Positions 31,719 through 38,716 of a stretch of DNA of 64,000 nucleotides are shown here, one piece after another (position 1 is the stretch's first letter; each line of letters begins with the position of its first letter). A model generated the notes under the pieces. It was not told the origin of the DNA. It saw only the letters and a program-made list of their open reading frames with translations, and ran no database searches. The DNA comes from an uncultured Aquimonas sp. (GTDB lineage: Bacteria > Pseudomonadota > Gammaproteobacteria > Xanthomonadales > Xanthomonadaceae). The stretch lies in assembly GCF_937888285.1 (NCBI RefSeq), contig NZ_CALART010000111.1:124001-188000 (forward strand). The letters are read 5' to 3'. The translations under genes were made by a program, and so were the position numbers.

Positions 31719-33815
31719 TCAGAAGAAGGCGCGCAGTCCGAACAGGAGATTGCGTCCCGGCAGGGGGGCGACTTCCTTCAGCACCGAGGTGTGCATACGC
31801 CCCTCGCGGTTGCCCAGGTTGTTTCCGCGCAGATAGACCTCCCAGCCGATGTCGCCGACATCCCAGTGATAGGCGAGGCTTGCGTTCAGCAGGCTGAAGC
31901 CATCGGTAGGCTCCTCGAACTCGGCGACATCGTCCTGCCGCGCGTAGCGCTGGGTTTCCACCGAGGCGCGCCAGCCGCCCAGGTCCCAATCGATGCCCAG
32001 CGTGGTGCGCGAGGGAGCGATGCGCGGCAGGCGGCCGCCCTGGTCGAGCTTGGCGTTCACGCCGTCGCCGCTCAGGCGCAGATTCCACGCGCCGCTGGCG
32101 TTGTCGACGACCGCCCAGCTCAGCTCGGTCTCGAGTCCGCGGAAGGTGGCGTCGGCCTGGGTCCAGAGCCGCACCGGCAGTCCGTCCTCCTCTTCGCCGG
32201 TTTCGTCGAGATAGATGAAGTCATTGAGACGATTGCGATAGATGGACAGCTTGCCGCTCAGCGGGCCGGCGTGCAGATGGGCGCCGATCTCGATCTGGCG
32301 CGCCGTCTCGCTGGACAGCGTGGCATCGCCGATCTCGAAGGCACTGGTGGCGAGGTGCGGACCGTTCGAGTAGAGCTCTTCGGCGTTCGGCGCGCGCTCG
32401 GCGCGGTCGAATCCGGCGCTGAAGTGAAGGGCGTCATTGAGGCGGAAAAGCGCGCCGGCGGAGGCGCTGAAACCCGAGAAGCGGCGGCGCTCGTGGCCCT
32501 CGGCCTCGACTTCGACGCGATCCGCGCGCAGGCCCCATTCGAACTTCCAGCGATCGAGATCCTGCTCCTCGATCAGGAACAGGCCGATGTCACGAGTCAG
32601 CGAGGGCGGCACGAAGGCCTCTTCGCCCACCGCGCTGAAATCGCGCCGCGAGGTCTGCACCCCGAGCGCGCCACGCCAGCCGGCGATGGGCGCGTGCACC
32701 AGGTCGGCACGCGCTTCGACGGCATCGTTGTCGAAGCGCGTTCCGATCTCGTCGCCTTCCAGCTCGACGTGCCGGTAGTTGTTGGCGCCGATACGCAGGT
32801 TCATCGACTCCACGCCGGCGAAGGGCTCGGTCAGGCCGCCCTTGAGGTCGTAGCGGGTCTGTCCGAGGTCGATGCGGACCTGCTCCTCGCCCTCTTCTTC
32901 CTCGTCTTCGCCCTCGTGACCATGCTCATGCGCGTGTTCGTGGTGGCCATGGCCCGGAACGCCGTAGAGCGTTTCATAGCGGCTGACCGCAAGACCGAGG
33001 AAGCCGCGGCTGCCGATGTAGCTGGCTCCGACCGCGCCGCCGCGCGTGTCGACCGCGCTGTTCGGCAGCAGTCCGAAGGGATTTTCCTCCTCTTCGTGGC
33101 CGTGCTCGTCCTCGTGTTCGTTTTCGTGCTCGTGCTCGTGCTCGTCGTCATGCTGATGTCGCGCATAGCCCGGGATCTCGTAGTCCGAGGTGTCGCGGCG
33201 GAAGCCATCGAGGTGCCAGGCGATTCGCCCGGCCGCGCCATCTAGGCGAAACATGGCACTACGTTCGTCGGCCACGGTGCCGGCGCGCAGTTCGGCGCGT
33301 CCGCTGATCGGCGCATCCGGCAGCGCGCTGGGCACGCGACCGTCCACCACATTCACTGCACCGCCGATCGCGCCCGGCCCATAGAGCAGGGTTGCCGGAC
33401 CCTTTAGAACCTCGATCTGTTCGGCGAGGAAGGGCTCGATGCTGACCGCGTGGTCGACGCTGGTGGTCGATGCATCCAGGCTGCCGATACCCTCGTTCAG
33501 CACCTGCACGCGCGCGCCTTCCTGGCCGCGGATGATCGGGCGTCCCACGCCCGTGCCGAAGAACGAGGTCTGCACGCCGAGCACACTGGACAGCGTCTCG
33601 CCCAGGGTTCCCGCACGGCGGTCGTCGAGCGCTTCGCCGGCGAGCACCTCGACGGGCTGGACCACGTTCTCGGAGTTCGAGCGCAGCGGTGACGCGGTCA
33701 CGATCAGCTGGTCCAGGGTGCGTGCGCGCTCTTCGTCATGGGGGGCCATACCCTGACCGAGGACCAGCTGGGGCAGAAGGGCGCTGATGACGAGCGTGAG
33801 AGGGTGGATCTTCAT
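31719..33815 (-). CDS. TonB-dependent receptor with His-rich loops (ZnuD-like zinc receptor)
   Basis: The 698-residue outer-membrane receptor has a signal peptide (MKIHPLTLVISALLPQLVLGQ), a TonB box and plug (LDQLIVTASPLRS, then IIRGQEGARVQVLNEGIGS and LKGPATLLYGPGAIGGAVNVVDG) and a 22-strand-type barrel ending in Phe. Two loops are extreme His/Glu/Asp tracts, near residues 217-245 and 290-325 (DNA about 32880-33170). Such tracts are typical of ZnuD receptors that capture zinc. Zur-box-like palindromes and a leader terminator lie upstream. It diverges from a MerC-domain gene. The ATG at 33815 starts a normal signal peptide, whereas an upstream in-frame start would overlap the promoter. Confidence 0.88.
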   Translation of the reverse strand: MKIHPLTLVISALLPQLVLGQGMAPHDEERARTLDQLIVTASPLRSNSENVVQPVEVLAGEALDDRRAGTLGETLSSVLGVQTSFFGTGVGRPIIRGQEGARVQVLNEGIGSLDASTTSVDHAVSIEPFLAEQIEVLKGPATLLYGPGAIGGAVNVVDGRVPSALPDAPISGRAELRAGTVADERSAMFRLDGAAGRIAWHLDGFRRDTSDYEIPGYARHQHDDEHEHEHENEHEDEHGHEEEENPFGLLPNSAVDTRGGAVGASYIGSRGFLGLAVSRYETLYGVPGHGHHEHAHEHGHEGEDEEEEGEEQVRIDLGQTRYDLKGGLTEPFAGVESMNLRIGANNYRHVELEGDEIGTRFDNDAVEARADLVHAPIAGWRGALGVQTSRRDFSAVGEEAFVPPSLTRDIGLFLIEEQDLDRWKFEWGLRADRVEVEAEGHERRRFSGFSASAGALFRLNDALHFSAGFDRAERAPNAEELYSNGPHLATSAFEIGDATLSSETARQIEIGAHLHAGPLSGKLSIYRNRLNDFIYLDETGEEEDGLPVRLWTQADATFRGLETELSWAVVDNASGAWNLRLSGDGVNAKLDQGGRLPRIAPSRTTLGIDWDLGGWRASVETQRYARQDDVAEFEEPTDGFSLLNASLAYHWDVGDIGWEVYLRGNNLGNREGRMHTSVLKEVAPLPGRNLLFGLRAFF

Positions 33816-33826
33816 GCGGGCTCCGG

Positions 33827-33911
33827 CGTTATAACGTTGCGATCTGAGGTCCAAAAAGAGGGCGCTCAGATGGCGCCCTCGTCTTGGAAGCGGCAGACGT
33901 TATACTATGAC
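33827..33911. promoter_or_regulatory. Zur-box-like palindromes between the receptor and MerC genes
   Basis: Two sequences resemble the AT-rich zinc-regulator box: the palindrome CGTTATAACG at 33827-33836 and GTTATACTATGAC at 33899-33911, which is near the GTTATAnTATAAC pattern. Each contains a possible -10 (TATAAC on the minus strand, TATACT on the plus strand). Each sits just upstream of one of the divergent genes, so a repressor bound there would block transcription. Confidence 0.5.
33853..33880 (-). terminator. Intrinsic terminator in the leader of the ZnuD-like receptor gene
   Basis: Eight-base arms (33858-33865 and 33873-33880) surround a seven-base loop. On the minus strand they are followed directly by five Ts (33857-33853). 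It lies 38 bases upstream of the receptor ATG and would stop a minus-strand transcript starting at the distal promoter-like site. Confidence 0.6.
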
Positions 33912-33972
33912 ATCTCGGGATCGCGCAGGCCGAAAGTCCTGCGCCACGCCCGCTGTCGTATCGGAGCCACGC

Positions 33973-34440
33973 ATGGCGATGCATTCCCCTGTTGCTCAGC
34001 GCCTGGAGCGCCTGCCTTCGCTGGCCGTGGATGCCGTGGGAGCGGCGCGCGACGGTGCCGATCGCGTTGGCGCCACCGCCTCATTCCTGTGTGCCGTCCA
34101 CTGCGCCAGCTGGCCGCTGCTGCTGGCCCTTCTGCCTGCGCTGGGGGCCAGTTTCCTGGCCTCGGAGTGGCTGGAGCGCGGCTTCGTCGTCTTCGCCACC
34201 CTGCTCGCGCTGTCGAGCCTGCTTGCTGGCTTCCGCTGGCATCGCGGGCTCAGCGCGTTCGCGCTGCTCGCGCCGGGGCTCGGCCTGCTCTGGTTCGGCA
34301 GCTTCGGGCCCCTGCACCACGAACTGGTGCCGCACGCCGTGCTGATGACCGCCGGTGGCCTGCTGGTCGCCGCCGCACACCTGCGCAATCTGAAGCTGTC
34401 GGCGCGCACCCACCGGCACGGGCCGGACTGCGGGCACTGA
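33973..34440 (+). CDS. MerC-domain membrane protein
   Basis: The 155-residue protein contains the MerC signature DRVGATASFLCAVHCASWP with its Cys pair, followed by hydrophobic helices (four in all). It ends in a His/Cys-rich tail (HRHGPDCGH). MerC proteins were described as mercury transporters, but chromosomal copies next to zinc genes are probably metal-homeostasis proteins. It diverges from the His-rich receptor with Zur-like boxes between, which favours a zinc role. I chose ATG 33973 because GGAG lies 7 bases upstream; the earlier in-frame ATG at 33907 falls inside the promoter and operator. Confidence 0.8.
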   Translation: MAMHSPVAQRLERLPSLAVDAVGAARDGADRVGATASFLCAVHCASWPLLLALLPALGASFLASEWLERGFVVFATLLALSSLLAGFRWHRGLSAFALLAPGLGLLWFGSFGPLHHELVPHAVLMTAGGLLVAAAHLRNLKLSARTHRHGPDCGH

Positions 34441-34460
34441 GCCTGCGGTCCTGCCGCGGC

Positions 34461-34949
34461 TCAACGCTGGCGCGGTATCCAAGCCCACAGCATCCGGCAT
34501 TCGATCGGCGCTTCGCCTGATTCGTCAGCCACGCTGACCGGCACCAGCAGCTCGCCCTTGGGCTCTGCGCGGATGTGCTCGATCTGTTCCGCCGTCAGCG
34601 CAGCGGTGGCCCGAAGCGCGCCGACCGTGCGGCGCTTGAAGTCGACCTGCAGGCTCTTGATCAGGGGCAGGCGGTCGTCGGGCAGGTGCCAGCCCAGGCA
34701 GAAGCCCGTGGCGGTCTCTGCGAGCAGGGCCATGGCGGCCGCATGCACGCCGCCGATGTGGTTCTGCATCGGTCGCCGATTGGCGATGACCAGCACCACC
34801 CCCTCGGCATCGATCCGCTCGAAGTGCAGGCGCGCGGTGCCCACCATCGGGACCGCGCGGCCGAGGATGCGATCGCGCAGCCAGGGGCGGATCCAGGCGG
34901 GAAGGCGTTCGAGCTGGGCGATTCGGCGCGCGAGGCGGGTGTCGGACAT
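34461..34949 (-). CDS. DUF4442/hotdog-fold thioesterase-like protein
   Basis: The 162-residue cytoplasmic protein resembles the DUF4442 branch of the hotdog superfamily. It has the segment MQNHIGGVHAAAMALLAETATGF, in the place of the thioesterase central helix, followed by LPLIKSLQVDFKRRTVGALRATA. The function is unknown, but acyl-CoA thioesterase chemistry is plausible. It converges with the MerC gene with only 20 bases between them. Confidence 0.75.
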   Translation of the reverse strand: MSDTRLARRIAQLERLPAWIRPWLRDRILGRAVPMVGTARLHFERIDAEGVVLVIANRRPMQNHIGGVHAAAMALLAETATGFCLGWHLPDDRLPLIKSLQVDFKRRTVGALRATAALTAEQIEHIRAEPKGELLVPVSVADESGEAPIECRMLWAWIPRQR

Positions 34950-35162
34950 CGGTTTCCTCCTGAAATGGGCGGCTCATCGCCCGGCGTGCGCGCATGCTGG
35001 GGTGGCGACTCCCTCCCGCGCCCGAGGCGATGATCCTCGCATGCCGAAGGTCCGCCCTGGACACTGCAGGCGGAGCGCTGTCGGCTTGCGCTGCGGGCTT
35101 GAGGTGATAGGCTACGCGGCCTTCCGAAGCGACCCGCTTCCAGACTTTCCAAGGAGCACATT

Positions 35163-35318
35163 ATGGGCAAGGGCGATACCCGCACCCGCAAGGGCAAGAT
35201 CTACAACCACAGCTACGGCAACGCGCGTCCACGCGGCGCCAAGGCGACCGCGCTGGCGGTGACCCCGAAGGCGGCTGTGGCGCCGGCCAAGAAGGCTCCG
35301 GCCCGCAAGAAGGCCTGA
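35163..35318 (+). CDS. 30S ribosomal protein THX (S31/bTHX)
   Basis: This 51-residue basic protein starts MGKGDTRTRKGKIYNHSYGN, the THX signature (GKGDxRTRxGKI...YG). THX is a small peptide bound in the head of the 30S subunit. The Thermus form has only about 26 residues; here an Ala/Lys/Pro-rich tail doubles the length, as in some proteobacterial homologues. AAGGAG lies 6-11 bases upstream of the ATG, and a strong terminator follows, so it is a monocistronic unit. Confidence 0.88.
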   Translation: MGKGDTRTRKGKIYNHSYGNARPRGAKATALAVTPKAAVAPAKKAPARKKA

Positions 35319-35348
35319 TCCTCGCACTGCCCCGGCAGGCTCGCGACG

Positions 35349-35375
35349 ACGCCCCGCCCCCGAGCGGGGCGTTTT
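35349..35375 (+). terminator. Intrinsic terminator after the THX gene
   Basis: Eight-base arms (35349-35356 and 35365-35372) pair around an eight-base loop. The second arm runs into TTTTC. It lies 30 bases after the THX stop and before the convergent metX gene. Confidence 0.75.
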
Positions 35376-35419
35376 CGTTGGTGGGACGGCGGTGTGACCG
35401 TTGGTCGGGACACGCGCGG

Positions 35420-36541
35420 TCAGGGGGCTGCCACCGCGCACATGAAATCCTCGATCAGCGGCGAGAAGCGCGCGAAATCGACCAGGAAAGCGTCATGCCC
35501 TTGCGGCGAGGGCAGGCTGGCGAAGTGCACGTCGGCGCCGCCGCGGCGCAGCCCTTCGGCGATCTGCGACTGCTGTTCGATCGGGAACAGGATGTCGGTC
35601 TCGACGCCGATCACCAGCGCCTGCTGCAGGCGGATGCGCGCGAGCCCGCGCAGCACATCGCCCTCGCCATATTCCGCGCAGTCGAACCAGTCCATCGAGC
35701 GCGAAAGGTACAGGTAGCAGTTGGGGTCGAACTGGCGGATGAAGCGCCGCGCGTGGCCTTCCAGGTAGCTTTCGACCTGGAACTCGTGGCCGAAGGGATC
35801 GTCCTCGCGCAGTTCGCTGTCCAGCCGCACGCGGCCGAAGCGGCCATGCCACTCGATCGCCGAACGGTAGGTCAGTACGCCCAGCTTGCGGGCGATGCGC
35901 ATGCCGTTCTCGGGGTAGGCGTCGTCGCTGTAGTCGCCGCCATTCCACAGCGGATCAAGGCGGATCGCCTCGCGTTGCAGCGAGCGCACGGCGATCGAAA
36001 AGGGCAGGGCGTGGGCGGCGCCGCAGACGTTGAGCATGCGCCGCGCCGCCAGCGGGTGCTGCAGCAGGAAGGCCAGCGCCGTCATCCCGCCCATCGAGCA
36101 GCCGACCACGGTGTCGAGCTGTTCGATGCCGAGGCCCCGCACCAGGGCGTAGGCGGCGCGCGCGCCGTCCTCCACGGACAGCTCGGGGAAGGTCAGCCGC
36201 CAGGGCTCGCCCGTAGCGGGATTGATCGAGGCCGGACCGCTGCTGCCGCGGCAGCTGCCCAGCGAGTTCACGCAGATCACGAACCAGCGCCGGGTGTCGA
36301 TGGGTTTGCCCGGGCCGATCACGGCTTCCCACCAGCCGGATTCCGGATCGTCGGCATGGCTGGCGGCGTGCGCGCTCGGCGACAGGCCGGTGAGGACCAG
36401 CACCGCGTTGCTGCGGTGGGCGTCGAGTTCGCCCCAGGTCTCAAAGGCGAGACGGCCGCCGTCCAGACAGCCGCCGCGCTTCATCGGAAACGGCGAGGGC
36501 AGGTGGAACCAGCGGGTGGCGGGCGGTACGAATTCGGTCAC
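35420..36541 (-). CDS. metX: MetX-family homoserine (or serine) O-acyltransferase
   Basis: The 373-residue alpha/beta-hydrolase-fold enzyme transfers an acetyl or succinyl group to homoserine (methionine pathway). It has the nucleophile Ser149 in GCSMGGMTAL, the Asp in ETDILFP and the His in GHDAFL. The SCRGSSGPASINP block replaces the acetyltransferase-type GCKGTTGP. In xanthomonads, MetX-like enzymes have been described as serine or homoserine O-succinyltransferases, so the acyl donor and acceptor are not certain. The start is GTG at 36541 and shares GTGA with the ccmI stop. It is therefore the last gene of the ccm operon, an unusual partnership. Confidence 0.9.
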   Translation of the reverse strand: MTEFVPPATRWFHLPSPFPMKRGGCLDGGRLAFETWGELDAHRSNAVLVLTGLSPSAHAASHADDPESGWWEAVIGPGKPIDTRRWFVICVNSLGSCRGSSGPASINPATGEPWRLTFPELSVEDGARAAYALVRGLGIEQLDTVVGCSMGGMTALAFLLQHPLAARRMLNVCGAAHALPFSIAVRSLQREAIRLDPLWNGGDYSDDAYPENGMRIARKLGVLTYRSAIEWHGRFGRVRLDSELREDDPFGHEFQVESYLEGHARRFIRQFDPNCYLYLSRSMDWFDCAEYGEGDVLRGLARIRLQQALVIGVETDILFPIEQQSQIAEGLRRGGADVHFASLPSPQGHDAFLVDFARFSPLIEDFMCAVAAP

Positions 36542-37731
36542 GGCAGGATCCGGTCGATCACCACGCTGGCGCGGCCGGTGCTGACGGCGACAGGGTCGGT
36601 CAGGCCTTCCAGGTCGCCCGCCTGCGGGGTGGCGTTGCCGCTGGCGGAGACGCGCGCGCCCACCACCACTTCGGGAAAGGCGCCAAGATTCATGCCCTCG
36701 ATCATGCCCATGCTCTGGTCCAGCAGCACCGTGGTCGGCAGCGATGCGGCGGAAAGTCGCTGGATCGCCAGCGGCGCGCGCGGGCCCTGCGGGGCGCGCG
36801 CGAACACGAACAGCACGGCGTCCGCCGGCAGCCGTGCGGCCAGTTCGGGGGCGAGGCTGACCTCGACCTCGATGCGGGCGCCGGTCGAGTCAGCGGACGC
36901 CGGCGTGATGGGAGCCGCGGGCGCGGTTCCCGGTGCAGTCGATGCGGTCGCCGCCGTCTCGGGCAGCAGTGCCAGACCGGCCTGGCGGCGCGCCTCGTTG
37001 ATCTGCTGCGTCAAGGCCGGGCGTGCCGGTGCGTCCTGCGGCATTTGCGCGAGGATCGGCTCCCACAGCTTGGCCGCGTCCGCCGGACGGCCGTCCTGCA
37101 CGGCGGCGATGCCGAGCAGCCAGGCGGCGCGCGCGTGCCCGGGCTCGCGCTGGTGGGCCTGCTCCAGCAGCGCCAGCGACTCGCCGGCAAAGCGGCGGGT
37201 CGGGGTCGCCAGGGCCTTGGCTTCGGCATAGTCGAGCTGGATCTCGATGTCGTCGGGCTGCAGGCGGAAGGCGCGGCCCAGTGCGGCCTCGGCGGCCGCA
37301 AAGTCTTCCTGCGCGCGGCGCGAGCGGCCAAGCAGGATCCAGCCTTCGACGTCATTCGGCTGCGCTTGCAGGCGCGCTTCGAGTGCGGCGATCGCTTCCT
37401 CCATGGTGGTCGGTGCCGGCGGGGCGACATGGCTGGCGGGGTCCAGCGCCTGCGGGCTGCCCACCCACAGGTACAGGCCAACCGCAAGCGCGGGCACCAG
37501 GGCGCCGAGGCCGAGCAGCAGGGGTGGCGGGGCTTTCGCTGCGGCGGGCTCGGGCGGCAGGGCCTGCAGACGCTCGCGGAGATCGGCATCGGTCAGGGCG
37601 CCGGTGGCTGCCGCGGCGCGCAGGGCGCGGCGCTTGTCCGCGTGCGCGTCGAGCGTGGGCGGCTTCAGCAGCGGGCGCAGCACAAAGGCCAGCGCGGCGA
37701 TGCCGAGCACCGCGGCCAGGATCCAGAACAT
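36538..37731 (-). CDS. ccmI: Cytochrome c biogenesis protein CcmI (CycH-like TPR)
   Basis: The 397-residue protein is anchored by two N-terminal helices (residues 1-20 and about 72-92) separated by a cytoplasmic loop. TPR repeats follow (MEEAIAALEARLQAQPNDVEGW and two more), then a periplasmic C-terminal beta domain. CcmI presents apocytochrome c to the CcmF/H heme lyase. The gene starts 5 bases after ccmH and its stop overlaps metX. Confidence 0.93.
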   Translation of the reverse strand: MFWILAAVLGIAALAFVLRPLLKPPTLDAHADKRRALRAAAATGALTDADLRERLQALPPEPAAAKAPPPLLLGLGALVPALAVGLYLWVGSPQALDPASHVAPPAPTTMEEAIAALEARLQAQPNDVEGWILLGRSRRAQEDFAAAEAALGRAFRLQPDDIEIQLDYAEAKALATPTRRFAGESLALLEQAHQREPGHARAAWLLGIAAVQDGRPADAAKLWEPILAQMPQDAPARPALTQQINEARRQAGLALLPETAATASTAPGTAPAAPITPASADSTGARIEVEVSLAPELAARLPADAVLFVFARAPQGPRAPLAIQRLSAASLPTTVLLDQSMGMIEGMNLGAFPEVVVGARVSASGNATPQAGDLEGLTDPVAVSTGRASVVIDRILP

Positions 37732-37736
37732 GGGGC

Positions 37737-38174
37737 TTACCACTCCTCGTCGTTGGGGGTGTCGCGTCGCGCGGGGGCGTCCTTGAGGCCGGCGCTGCGG
37801 CGACGGACGATGATCCCCAAGGCGATGGCGCCGGCCAGCAGCACGCCAGCCGGGGCGAACCACAGCACCAGGTTGGCGCCCTGCATGGGCGGCCGGTACA
37901 GCACGAAGTCGGTGTAGCGCTCGGCCAGGAAGTCCTTGATCTGCTGGTCGGACTTGCCCTCGCGCATCAGGTTGAAGACTTCGCGGCGCAGATCCTGCGC
38001 GATCATCGCGTTGGAATCGGCCAGCGACTGGTTCTGGCACATCACGCAGCGCAGCTCGGCAGCAAGCTTGCGGAAGCGGTCCTCCTCGGCCTGGTCGCGG
38101 AAGGGCAGGGGATCGATGGCCAGGGCCGACAGGCTGGTCAGCAGGCCGAGGGCGAAGGCGAGCAGGCGCCTCAT
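37737..38174 (-). CDS. ccmH: Cytochrome c-type biogenesis protein CcmH
   Basis: The 145-residue protein has a signal peptide, the thioredox motif LRCVMCQNQS (Cys43, Cys46) in a periplasmic helical domain, and one C-terminal membrane helix (LVLWFAPAGVLLAGAIALGII). It reduces apocytochrome thiols for heme ligation with CcmF. Its start overlaps the ccmG stop by four bases. Confidence 0.95.
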   Translation of the reverse strand: MRRLLAFALGLLTSLSALAIDPLPFRDQAEEDRFRKLAAELRCVMCQNQSLADSNAMIAQDLRREVFNLMREGKSDQQIKDFLAERYTDFVLYRPPMQGANLVLWFAPAGVLLAGAIALGIIVRRRSAGLKDAPARRDTPNDEEW

Positions 38175-38716
38175 GGGCCGGTGCCCTCGGTGGCCGGCAG
38201 GCGCGGCAGGATCTCGCGCTCGACGTCGGCCCAGGTGATCGGGCCGATGTGCTTGTACAGCACGCTGCCGTCGGCGCCGATCAGGAAGCTTTCGGGTGCA
38301 CCGTAGACGCCGTAGTCGATCGCGGTGCGGCCTTCGAAGTCGACCACGATCAGCGCATAAGGGTCACCGAACTGGTTGAGCCAGCGCAGCGCGTCCTCGC
38401 GCTCGTCCTTCCAGTTGAAGCCGACCACCGGCACGCGCCCGGAGCGCGCGAGGCGCTCGATCACCGGGTGCTCGTCGCGGCAGCCCGGGCACCAGCTGCC
38501 GAATACGTTCAACAGGTAGGGCTGGCCCAGCAGCTCCTCGCTGCGCACCCTGCGCTCCGGCTCGTGCAGGCTCGGCAGCTCGAAGGCAGGCGCCTGGCGG
38601 CCGACCAGCGGCGACGGAATCGCGTTGGGATCGCGCACCGTCGTCAGCCAGATCCCCGCGCCAAGAAGCGCAGCCAGCAGCAGGAACACGATCAGCGGCA
38701 GCAGGCGCTGGATCAT
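38171..38716 (-). CDS. ccmG: Thiol:disulfide interchange protein CcmG/DsbE
   Basis: The 181-residue membrane-anchored thioredoxin has one N-terminal helix (LLPLIVFLLLAALLGAGIWL), the active site WCPGC (Cys76, Cys79) and the cis-proline region GAPESFLI. It keeps the CcmH and apocytochrome cysteines reduced in the periplasm. Start and stop overlap ccmF and ccmH by four bases each. Confidence 0.95.
   Translation of the reverse strand: MIQRLLPLIVFLLLAALLGAGIWLTTVRDPNAIPSPLVGRQAPAFELPSLHEPERRVRSEELLGQPYLLNVFGSWCPGCRDEHPVIERLARSGRVPVVGFNWKDEREDALRWLNQFGDPYALIVVDFEGRTAIDYGVYGAPESFLIGADGSVLYKHIGPITWADVEREILPRLPATEGTGP

Noticed and set aside
33907..33972. An earlier ATG start for the MerC-domain protein
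   Set aside because: It lies inside a promoter-like and operator-like sequence and adds 22 residues without homology. The ATG at 33973 has a GGAG site and starts the usual N-terminus.
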